DNA of 5,964 nt. It comes from Caldithrix sp. GTDB lineage: Bacteria; Zhuqueibacterota; Zhuqueibacteria; Oceanimicrobiales; Oceanimicrobiaceae. The translations under genes were made by a program, and so were the position numbers. Below, one piece after another: positions 1 to 5,823 of this stretch. The stretch spans positions 1 to 5,964 of the forward strand of contig SMXE01000226.1 of NCBI GenBank assembly GCA_004357015.1. The letters are read 5' to 3'. Numbering within the stretch: the first letter of the stretch is position 1; every line of letters begins with the position of its first letter. The notes beneath the pieces were generated by a model. It searched no databases. It was given only the letters and a program-made list of their open reading frames with translations, and was not told the origin of the DNA.

Positions 1-51
1 CCATCGAAGCGTATCAACTATTTGGCTGATTTTCCTGAATTAGTGCTTTGA
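1..51 (+). CDS. Possible 3' end of an upstream gene (partial)
   Basis: Frame 1 is open from the window edge and ends at TGA (49-51), giving 16 residues that end in NYLADFPELVL. The stop lies 18 bases before the strong terminator at 70-101, which is where the end of a real gene would be expected. The other two forward frames also stay open for 8-13 codons, so the reading frame is not proven. The fragment is too short to recognise any family. The main support is the terminator position. Confidence 0.3.
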   Translation, partial: PSKRINYLADFPELVL

Positions 52-69
52 TTTAACTCGATGCTGTAC

Positions 70-101
70 AAAAAGGACGGGTATAAGACCTGTCCTTTTT
101 T
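70..101 (+). terminator. Strong intrinsic terminator
   Basis: A 13-bp stem pairs 70-82 with 88-100 (AAAAAGGACGGGT with ACCTGTCCTTTTT, one G-T wobble) around a 5-base loop. It runs directly into a T tract (96-101). The A tract on the left arm means it could also act on the minus strand. It probably ends transcription of the gene left of the window and insulates the sigma-factor gene that starts 129 bases later. Confidence 0.88.
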
Positions 102-229
102 GTATTAGCTAAAGAAATCTCCTGAGCATAGCTTTCGAAAAAAGACGAGTGAACCCCGATCATTTTGCACGTGCCAATCGTTGTACGGGTGAAAGAACTT
201 TGAATGACCAATTTGAGGAGTAGATAGCG

Positions 230-1129
230 ATGAGTGACCAAACTGAAAATTTACCCACAAGCATTTCGTCCCGGGAATTCGAAAAACTACTGACTGAAAT
301 GCGGCCGGACTTGCACCGCTACTGCGCGCGTATGACAGGTTCCGTTCCGGATGGCGAAGATGTACTTCAGGAAACGTACACCAGGGCGTATGAGTTGGTG
401 TCAAAGCAAGATCAGATATCGAATTTGCGTGGCTGGCTCTACCGGATTGCACACAACAAAGCAATCGACTACTTACGGGCCAGTAAAATTCGCCAAACCG
501 AAGAACTCGATGATGAGCTCTTGGCAACTGAGCCCGATCAACCGCTTGAAGATAAAGAATTGGCTGAGATGACGATGTCCGTTTTTCTCAAACTCCCCCC
601 GATGCAGCGAGGCGCTGTGATTCTGAAGGATGTGCTAGATTATTCGTTAAAGGAAATCTCCGGATTTTTAGACATCAATATTAGCTCGGTGCAAGGCGCG
701 CTGCATCGCGGCCGCTCAAACTTGCGAGCATTTGCTACCGGTTCTAAAGAGGAACCGCAGCCTTTGCAAAAACGCGAGATGCAGTTGTTGGAGAAATATG
801 TGGCGCGGTTTAGCGCTCGCGATTTCGATGCGTTGCGCGAAATGCTCGCGGAAGATGTGCGCCTGGACCTGGTTGGACGAGAACAGTTGGTCGGCGAAAA
901 GGTCGGAATCTATTTTGGCAACTACAACAAATTGCGCGACTGGCAGCTTACGCTTGGAAAGGTGGAGCGCCGTCCGGCCATTCTGGTCTACGATCCGGAG
1001 AATTTGGAAGGCCCACCGATATACTGCATGTTCATTCAGTGGAGCAGCTCGGATGAAGTCACAAAAATATATGACTTCCGGTACGCCCGGTATGTCATGC
1101 AGGACGCTGAGGTTTCAACTATTTTATGA
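230..1129 (+). CDS. ECF-type RNA polymerase sigma factor with C-terminal SnoaL-like domain
   Basis: This 299-residue protein is an alternative sigma factor expected to direct RNA polymerase to a small promoter set. The sigma-70 region 2 lies at about residues 20-86: HRYCARMTGSVPDGEDVLQE carries the region 2.2 polymerase-contact signature, and WLYRIAHNKAIDYLR (69-83) the region 2.3/2.4 DNA-melting and -10 recognition helix. Region 4, with its helix-turn-helix, is at about 113-168 (KLPPMQRGAVILKDVLDYSLKEI followed by SSVQGALHRGR). Residues ~183-292 (LLEKYVARFSARDFDALREM, then a beta-rich part) resemble the SnoaL/NTF2 fold fused to SigJ/ECF41-like sigma factors, where it modulates activity in place of a separate anti-sigma factor. 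I do not see the WLP linker motif or DGGGK motif of classical ECF41, so a related group is more likely. The ATG is supported by GAGGAG at 215-220, nine bases upstream. No anti-sigma gene is adjacent. I see no convincing promoter in 102-229. Confidence 0.92.
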   Translation: MSDQTENLPTSISSREFEKLLTEMRPDLHRYCARMTGSVPDGEDVLQETYTRAYELVSKQDQISNLRGWLYRIAHNKAIDYLRASKIRQTEELDDELLATEPDQPLEDKELAEMTMSVFLKLPPMQRGAVILKDVLDYSLKEISGFLDINISSVQGALHRGRSNLRAFATGSKEEPQPLQKREMQLLEKYVARFSARDFDALREMLAEDVRLDLVGREQLVGEKVGIYFGNYNKLRDWQLTLGKVERRPAILVYDPENLEGPPIYCMFIQWSSSDEVTKIYDFRYARYVMQDAEVSTIL

Positions 1130-1135
1130 TATTAC

Positions 1136-1157
1136 AAATGAACTTTTGCATTTTTTT
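1136..1157 (+). terminator. Weak candidate terminator after the sigma-factor gene
   Basis: AAATG (1136-1140) pairs with CATTT (1149-1153) around an 8-base loop, and a T tract continues to 1157. The stem has only 5 bp and is AT-rich, so efficient termination is doubtful. Its position just after the sigma stop is the main argument for it. Confidence 0.25.
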
Positions 1158-1192
1158 ACAAAACTATGACATATTTTCCTATCAAGGTTTTT

Positions 1193-1279
1193 GTGAGACG
1201 TGAAAAGTCAAACGTGAGACGCGCCCTTCCCCATCCCGCCAGGTTGAGAAGCACGTTTCACATCTCACGTTTTACGTTT
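1193..1279. repeat. Imperfect inverted-repeat element in the intergenic region
   Basis: AAACGTGAGA (1210-1219) is exactly complementary to TCTCACGTTT (1263-1272), with 43 bases between. Pairing continues imperfectly outward to about 1203/1279. Each arm is also internally repetitive: GTGAGACG occurs at 1193-1200 and 1214-1221, and CACGTTT or TACGTTT occurs three times in the right arm. The central part is C-rich and resembles neither a gene nor a terminator, since no T tract follows. The look is that of a dispersed, MITE-like or REP-like intergenic repeat, but a second copy is not in this window, so dispersal is unproven. Confidence 0.6.
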
Positions 1280-1283
1280 GCCG

Positions 1284-1300
1284 ATGCGGCTTTGCCGCGT
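1284..1300. repeat. Small GC-rich hairpin beside the inverted repeat
   Basis: GCGGC (1286-1290) and GCCGC (1294-1298) form a 5-bp stem with a TTT loop, extendable by a T-G and an A-T pair to 1284/1300. No T tract follows, so it is not a classical terminator. It sits directly beyond the right arm of the inverted repeat and may be part of the same element, or act on the leader RNA of the next gene. Confidence 0.4.
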
Positions 1301-1347
1301 TAGTGAACAATCCAACATCGCCCAATTAATTTAAGAAGGAGAAAAAT

Positions 1348-1827
1348 ATGGCTGCCAAAAGTTATACGCGTGAAATTATTGTTTCAAACACTCCAGGCGC
1401 TGCATATCGAGCATTGACCTCAGAGTTTGATAAGTGGTGGACGCCCGGTAGTGGTTCATTGGCTGCGATTGATGATACCGTGACCATCAAATTTGAACCA
1501 ACGCACTGGACGCTGCGCGCCACAAAATTAGTGCCCGATGTATACGTTGAGCTTGAATGCGTTGGTGCACACCATATCCTCGAAGGGCTGCCCGAGTCTA
1601 TACTCAAAGAATGGCAAGGGACAAAACTCAAATGGCAAATTCAACAACAGGGGGAAAAAACGAAAATTATTTTGGTTCACAAAGGGCTTATTCCCTCATT
1701 AGGTTGCTATGACGTATGTGAAGCGGGTTGGGATCATTTCTTTGTCAATAGCCTGAAGGCGTATTTGGATGCAGGTGAAGGGAATCCGTACTGGCCTTTT
1801 ACCAAGGCGAAGATTTTCAAAAAGTGA
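1348..1827 (+). CDS. SRPBCC / AHSA1-like domain protein
   Basis: This 159-residue protein consists of one SRPBCC (START/Bet v1-like) domain of the kind annotated as activator of Hsp90 ATPase homologue 1-like. The fold is a hydrophobic-cavity helix-grip domain that usually binds a lipid-like or small hydrophobic ligand; the substrate cannot be read from sequence. Features fitting the family are the opening strand YTREIIVSNTPGAAYRALT (6-24), the W-W pair in FDKWWT (27-32), the central strands with WTLRATKLVPDVYVELE (54-70), LKWQI (94-98), and the C-terminal helix LGCYDVCEAGWDHFFVNSLK (118-137) followed by a G-NP turn. The protein is cytoplasmic, with no signal peptide or membrane segment. Length is normal, so the domain looks intact. 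AAGGAG at 1336-1341, six bases before ATG, fixes the start. The gene follows the sigma factor after 218 bases and is separated from it by the inverted repeat. Its last codons, TTC AAA AAG TGA, overlap the ATG of a small ORF. Confidence 0.87.
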   Translation: MAAKSYTREIIVSNTPGAAYRALTSEFDKWWTPGSGSLAAIDDTVTIKFEPTHWTLRATKLVPDVYVELECVGAHHILEGLPESILKEWQGTKLKWQIQQQGEKTKIILVHKGLIPSLGCYDVCEAGWDHFFVNSLKAYLDAGEGNPYWPFTKAKIFKK

Positions 1828-1907
1828 TGGCTGCATTTACCGCCCATGTAGAGGGTGAACCGGAGCTTACAATCTGGAAAGATTCTGAGTGGAAGTATTT
1901 TGAATAA
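1827..1907 (+). CDS. Possible 26-residue small ORF overlapping the SRPBCC stop
   Basis: The stop of the SRPBCC gene and this ATG share a base (TGATG). That arrangement often gives translational coupling, with a terminating ribosome restarting in the -1 frame. The 26-residue product starts MAAFTAHVEGEP, ends WKDSEWKYFE, and is acidic and aromatic-rich. I recognise no family. It could be a coupled small protein, a fragment of a decayed gene, or a C-terminal extension reached by a -1 frameshift at C AAA AAG (1818-1824). The short length means it could also be chance. It has no Shine-Dalgarno site of its own, so it would depend on the upstream gene. Confidence 0.35.
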   Translation: MAAFTAHVEGEPELTIWKDSEWKYFE

Positions 1908-1987
1908 GAGCGTGCCGTAAACAAATCTTGGACTACTTGTGCGGCGCCAAGATATTTTTTATTAGCCCAAACCAAAAGGAATATACA

Positions 1988-2476
1988 ATGGAAAAAAACA
2001 TGATGTCAGCGCTTTTAGAACAATTTACGCTTCATACGCGACTTTTTAGCAATGTTCTGGTGGAAATAAGCCCGGAACATGCAACAAAAAGAATGAATGA
2101 TAAAACGAACCATATTGCCTGGCTTACTGGCAGTATGGTTTCAATTCGCTTCAAACTCGCCAATTTGCTTGGCATGAATGAACAAGAACCCTTCCCGCAT
2201 TTATTCAAAGATGGGAAGGCTATACAAAATGATATTACTTACCCCGGCATCAATGAATTAGCCGAAGACTGGGAACCTATTTCAAAAAAATTATTGGAAA
2301 AGTTAGGTAATTTGAGTGAAAAAGAATTAGCTGAGACCTCCCCAATTAAACTTCCGGTAAATGATGAAAGTATGTTGGGAGCATTGGTATTTTTTGCCGA
2401 TAGGGAATCCTATGTTTTAGGACAAATAGGAATTCTTAGGCGAATTTTCGGATATGACGCAATGAAATATAATTAA
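1988..2476 (+). CDS. DinB-superfamily protein with degenerate metal site
   Basis: The 162-residue protein looks like a DinB/YfiT-type four-helix bundle. The helix-1 region is LLEQFTLHTRLFSNVLVEI (9-27), helix 2 has the family signature NHIAWLTGSM (41-50), and the last helix has SYVLGQIGILRR (141-152) and the usual GYDAMKY tail (155-161). Family members normally bind a divalent metal through three histidines, one in NHIAWL and two in an H-E-x-Y-H segment just before GQIG. Here that segment reads R139-E-S-Y-V143, so only H42 of the triad remains and ordinary metal-dependent thiol transferase-type chemistry is doubtful. The ATG at 1988 is preferred because AAGGA (1976-1980) lies seven bases upstream; a TTG at 1928 would add 20 residues that do not fit the family. 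The gene is clearly AT-rich compared with the exporter gene. It ends 16 bases before the leader ORF and 41 before the exporter, which suggests co-transcription. The product is cytoplasmic. Confidence 0.82.
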   Translation: MEKNMMSALLEQFTLHTRLFSNVLVEISPEHATKRMNDKTNHIAWLTGSMVSIRFKLANLLGMNEQEPFPHLFKDGKAIQNDITYPGINELAEDWEPISKKLLEKLGNLSEKELAETSPIKLPVNDESMLGALVFFADRESYVLGQIGILRRIFGYDAMKYN

Positions 2477-2478
2477 AC

Positions 2479-2510
2479 AGGAGAGGATTAATATGGAACG
2501 AAAAGGAGGA
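2479..2510 (+). promoter_or_regulatory. Tandem Shine-Dalgarno sites ahead of leader ORF and exporter
   Basis: AGGAGAGGA (2479-2487) sits 5 to 9 bases before the ATG at 2493, depending on which part pairs with 16S rRNA. AGGAGGA (2504-2510) sits seven bases before the exporter ATG at 2518. The second site lies inside the reading frame that the first one would start. Both are near-perfect ribosome binding sites, so initiation at the leader could mask or refresh the exporter's site. Confidence 0.65.
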
Positions 2511-2540
2511 TCGCAAAATGAATCAGAAAGAAAACGATAA
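2493..2540 (+). CDS. Putative 15-residue leader ORF overlapping the exporter start
   Basis: ATG at 2493 opens a 15-codon frame, MERKGGSQNESERKR, ending with TAA at 2538-2540. The exporter ATG at 2518 lies inside it in another frame, and the exporter's AGGAGG site is codons 4-6 of this ORF. A strong Shine-Dalgarno site of its own makes real translation plausible. The peptide is highly charged and unlikely to have a function as a protein; the plausible role is translational coupling or attenuation of exporter synthesis. Chance overlap is possible because AG-rich ribosome binding sites have few stop codons. Confidence 0.4.
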   Translation: MERKGGSQNESERKR

Positions 2541-5500
2541 AGAACAAATTCAAGGGTTTGATTACCGCTTCGCTTCTTTCATCTACAAGTGGCGATGGCC
2601 GCTATCCCTCGTCGTGTTGTTTCTGATAGTGGGAACGCTTGTCACTGGTGTTGGGCGGATCGGCCAGGTTACGTCTTCTATAATTAAGATTGGGGACATT
2701 TCAAACGGGTCGGGAGCGATCGAACCGCAAGTATTCGACCCCAGTCTTGATGTTTGGTTCCCCGCTGACGATGAAGCTGTCGACACTTATTACGAAATCG
2801 AAGACCGTTTCATTGCCGAAGATTATGTCATGGTGGCTTTCGAAGTGAAAGACAATGAATACGGCGCCTTCAGCAGGCAATCACTTTCCACGATTGCGCG
2901 TCTGACTGAGAGGTTTTTGACAATCCCCGGCGTACGTCATGTGCGCAGTCTCACCTATAGCCCCTGGATTCGTTGGGGCACAATTGAGGATGATTCCGGC
3001 TCTGAAAGTGGTCTCATCATCTCCGACCTCGTTGAAGGGGATCCAAAAGACCTCACCAATCACCAAATCATCGAACGCATGGTGGCGGTGCTTGGCGCCA
3101 GGCGCACGGCTGAGAAAATTGGTGAGTCTCGCGTCCGCGCTGTTTTAGGAGCGAATGTCGATTTTGACAACCACATCGGAGAACCGCTTCTATTAGACGC
3201 TATTATTGATGAAACAGGGACAACGACCGCTATTCAAATTCAGGTCGTGCGCCCTAAAATTGACCGGGAAACCCTGGCCTCCGTCGTTCAAGACAAAACC
3301 GATGAACACGAACTTGCGCTAACCTCTAATCTTTATGCCGTTCAATATCAAAGAGCCGCTCTCAGAGGGATAGAGCACTTTCTTCGACTTGAGGCAGGTC
3401 TGGCAAAACGAACGCCGGAATATTCGAAGTTGGCGGCTTGGGTGAATGCCATGCCCGAGGGAGCAGAAAAAGCGGCGGGTCTTCTTGCGCTCAAAGACCC
3501 GACCAAAAATTTTATGCAGGACGGATCCGGGAATCTCATTAGAAAATACTTTGAATACGACAAGTCGCCGGCAGGCGGCTATGTCGATAGTAGCGACCCG
3601 GCGTCGCCCGTTGAGGCGCCCGCGGGATTTCAACCAAAATCACTCAGTCCTTACATTTATCACTTAGGTGGAATTCCTGCCTTTGAACGAAACTTTGAAA
3701 TAAGCGGAAAAGCTGACGCGAAATATCTGCCTCTCATGTTCCTCGTGATTGCGGTAGGTCTTTTGATTGTCTTTCGAAGTGTCGCCGGTCTTGTTGTGCC
3801 TATGGTGGTCGTTTTTGCTTCCATCATGGGAATGGTGGGAAGCATTTTTATCGTGGGCAAGTTGTTTAACAATTTGACCGCAATGTCACCCAACATGTTG
3901 ACGGCTATCGCTATCGCGGACGCCGTTCATCTCGTTGCCGCCTGGTCAGCTCTGAGAACACGATTTGACAACAAGAAAGACCTGATTATCGAGGTTCTGC
4001 GAAAAAACGCCCTGCCCGTCTTTTTGACTTCCGTCACTACGGCGGTGGGATTTTACTCACTATTGCTCAGCCAGCAGCAGCCGGTGCGCGACCTGGCGGT
4101 TGCCATGGGGTTTGGGACTTTGATCGCGTATGTACTTTCAATGACTTTGGTTCCCCTGCTGCTTTCCTTTTTTCCGCATAAAAGAAAGAAAGCGAAAACC
4201 ATTAAAACGGGACTGGCAGGTTTTTTTACTCGCGAACGTTCTGAAAAAATGGCGTCCAATATCGTGCGCTTTCGGAAACCCATAGTTGTGGTTTCCTGCA
4301 TAGTGACTGTTGTTGCGCTGGTGGGTTTATTCCGAGTGCAAATTAATGCAGATATACGAAACATGTTCCCGGATGACAATAAGGTCATGGTGGATTTAAA
4401 GTGGATTGAAAACCACCTGGGAGGCGTCGGAGATTTGGAGATCGTGTTTAACGGCGTTCAAGGATCCCAGGATGCCCAGGAGTTGACCATGAAAGAGACC
4501 GAACGTCTCGCGGAGTTACACCTGAACAAAATAGGCGCTGAAAAAGGAGTGCCGGGCTTTCAGTCGTTAACATCTCTTGAAGAGAAGGAACTGGCTCGCC
4601 TTCAATCCAAAGAATCCGGTTGGAATGCTTCCCGAATCGGCGTTTCTCCCGAGTTCCTGATGCTGGTTGAGGGTTTTGAAGCGCGTCTGCGCCAGGAGAT
4701 GTCCAATCCGGATTCGCCGCTGCGATTTATTACTGACCTGACTTCGGCACTCGATATCCTGCGCAAGATCCACCAGGTTCAAAATGAAAACAAGGCCTCT
4801 TTTTATCGCGTCGTCCGGGAAAACGACGTGCCGGAGCATGTTCGACAAGAAGTCCTCGCCTTTGACGACATCACAGAAGAGTGGTCTTTTACTCCCCGGC
4901 AAGACGCATCGACGCTGGCAGCTCAGTACTATTTGCAATATGAAAGCGGCGCCCGGCCCGGGGAAAATCTGGCGACGCAATTAAGCCTGGATCGTAAACA
5001 CTTCCGAATGCAAGGCCGGGTGCTTCTGCGCTCAACACTGGAGAAAGAAGCGATTTTTGGACGCATTCAAGAAATCGCTAAAAGGGAATTTCCCAAACTG
5101 ACCGTACAAGCCGGTACTTCCGAAGCGATTTCCGATATGGCGGTCTCCGGCAAACAAACGCTTCTCGATCGCGCCGGCATGGTGATTGCAATCGGGTTCA
5201 CGAAATCCATTACAGTGGCGTTATTGGTGATCACCCTTTTAATTGGTTTGATTTTCCGCTCAGTGCGATTGGCTTTAGTCAGCCTGCTTCCCAATGTTTT
5301 TCCAATCTTTTTGCCATTAAGCGTCTTTGGCCTGCTGGGTATTATTTTAGACGGCCCGGCAATTGTGGTCACTTCCGTCGCCTTAGGCGTTTGTGTTGAT
5401 GACACCATTCACTTTTTCACAAAATATGTGCAGGCAACCAAACTGGGCAAATCGAGTCAGGAAGCAATTGCTTACGTTTTTCAGGAAAGCGGCGGCGCCT

Positions 5501-5736
5501 TGACCATTACCACACTGATTCTCGTCATTGGTTTTAGCACCCTGCTGCTGAGCAGCTTTTCGCCAAACTTCCTGATGGGCGCCTTAGCCACCATCATGAT
5601 CACGCTAGCCTGGTTTGCGGATTTTATTGTCACACCCGCGGTGCTGACAATCACTGCTCGTGATGGGAAGTCGAAGGGGATTTCGCATAATAAGGCAATG
5701 AAGCCAAGAGAGACTATTCAGGCAGATAGGCTGTAG
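2518..5736 (+). CDS. MMPL/RND-family exporter, HAE3-like, 12 predicted membrane helices
   Basis: This 1072-residue inner-membrane transporter should export a substrate using the proton-motive force; the substrate is unknown. It has the duplicated RND plan. TM1 is at ~28-46, a large extracytoplasmic loop spans ~47-402, TM2-TM6 lie in ~403-552 and TM7 at ~588-606. The second loop spans ~607-894 and TM8-TM12 lie in ~896-1045, followed by a basic cytoplasmic tail. Candidate proton-relay acidic residues are D468 in TM4 (AIAIADAVHL) and D961/D962 in TM10 (GVCVDDTIHFF), the equivalent position in each half. The layout matches the predicted RND exporters of COG1033 and the MMPL/HpnN type, which often move lipids or hydrophobic compounds, better than AcrB-type drug pumps. 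At 1072 residues it is longer than HpnN-like proteins, with extra charged sequence in both loops (about 290-375 and 640-800). No membrane-fusion or outer-membrane partner gene is visible. The start is fixed by AGGAGGA seven bases upstream. It is probably transcribed with the DinB-like gene. Confidence 0.93.
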   Translation: MNQKENDKEQIQGFDYRFASFIYKWRWPLSLVVLFLIVGTLVTGVGRIGQVTSSIIKIGDISNGSGAIEPQVFDPSLDVWFPADDEAVDTYYEIEDRFIAEDYVMVAFEVKDNEYGAFSRQSLSTIARLTERFLTIPGVRHVRSLTYSPWIRWGTIEDDSGSESGLIISDLVEGDPKDLTNHQIIERMVAVLGARRTAEKIGESRVRAVLGANVDFDNHIGEPLLLDAIIDETGTTTAIQIQVVRPKIDRETLASVVQDKTDEHELALTSNLYAVQYQRAALRGIEHFLRLEAGLAKRTPEYSKLAAWVNAMPEGAEKAAGLLALKDPTKNFMQDGSGNLIRKYFEYDKSPAGGYVDSSDPASPVEAPAGFQPKSLSPYIYHLGGIPAFERNFEISGKADAKYLPLMFLVIAVGLLIVFRSVAGLVVPMVVVFASIMGMVGSIFIVGKLFNNLTAMSPNMLTAIAIADAVHLVAAWSALRTRFDNKKDLIIEVLRKNALPVFLTSVTTAVGFYSLLLSQQQPVRDLAVAMGFGTLIAYVLSMTLVPLLLSFFPHKRKKAKTIKTGLAGFFTRERSEKMASNIVRFRKPIVVVSCIVTVVALVGLFRVQINADIRNMFPDDNKVMVDLKWIENHLGGVGDLEIVFNGVQGSQDAQELTMKETERLAELHLNKIGAEKGVPGFQSLTSLEEKELARLQSKESGWNASRIGVSPEFLMLVEGFEARLRQEMSNPDSPLRFITDLTSALDILRKIHQVQNENKASFYRVVRENDVPEHVRQEVLAFDDITEEWSFTPRQDASTLAAQYYLQYESGARPGENLATQLSLDRKHFRMQGRVLLRSTLEKEAIFGRIQEIAKREFPKLTVQAGTSEAISDMAVSGKQTLLDRAGMVIAIGFTKSITVALLVITLLIGLIFRSVRLALVSLLPNVFPIFLPLSVFGLLGIILDGPAIVVTSVALGVCVDDTIHFFTKYVQATKLGKSSQEAIAYVFQESGGALTITTLILVIGFSTLLLSSFSPNFLMGALATIMITLAWFADFIVTPAVLTITARDGKSKGISHNKAMKPRETIQADRL

Positions 5737-5797
5737 CTTTTTAGGCGGTAGTAGGAACACACATGCGAGAAAAAGTCAGGTCGAATATTTGGCCACT

Positions 5798-5815
5798 AGA
5801 ACTCTGGCGAGTTCT
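5798..5815. repeat. Perfect 7-bp hairpin downstream of the exporter
   Basis: AGAACTC (5798-5804) and GAGTTCT (5809-5815) form a perfect stem around the tetraloop TGGC. It lies 61 bases after the exporter stop and ends eight bases before the proposed intron boundary. There is no following T tract (GCTACAGA follows), so as a terminator it is weak. It may be the exporter's 3' stabilising hairpin, a dispersed repeat, or the structural landmark used as an insertion site by the adjacent intron. Confidence 0.6.
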
Positions 5816-5823
5816 GCTACAGA

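Noticed and set aside
150..173. ECF-like promoter TGAACC followed by CGTG upstream of the sigma gene
   Set aside because: The 14-base spacer is shorter than the usual ~16, and the match is loose; autoregulation cannot be argued from it.
167..174. Palindrome GCACGTGC as an operator
   Set aside because: Eight-base palindromes of this kind occur by chance and there is no second copy near the other genes.
105..527. Minus-strand 140-codon ORF opposite the sigma factor
   Set aside because: It lies largely antisense to a well-recognised gene and its translation resembles no protein domain; it is a shadow frame.
1146..1185. Sigma-70-like promoter (TTGCAT or TTTACA with CATATT or TATCAA) before the SRPBCC gene
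   Set aside because: Matches are partial and spacers not ideal in an AT-rich stretch, so no single promoter can be supported.
1928..1987. TTG-initiated N-terminal extension of the DinB-like gene
   Set aside because: The added 20 residues do not fit the family, and a good Shine-Dalgarno site precedes the ATG at 1988.
4567..4980. Minus-strand 137-codon ORF within the exporter gene
   Set aside because: It is antisense to the exporter's second loop, with no ribosome binding site argument and no recognisable domain.
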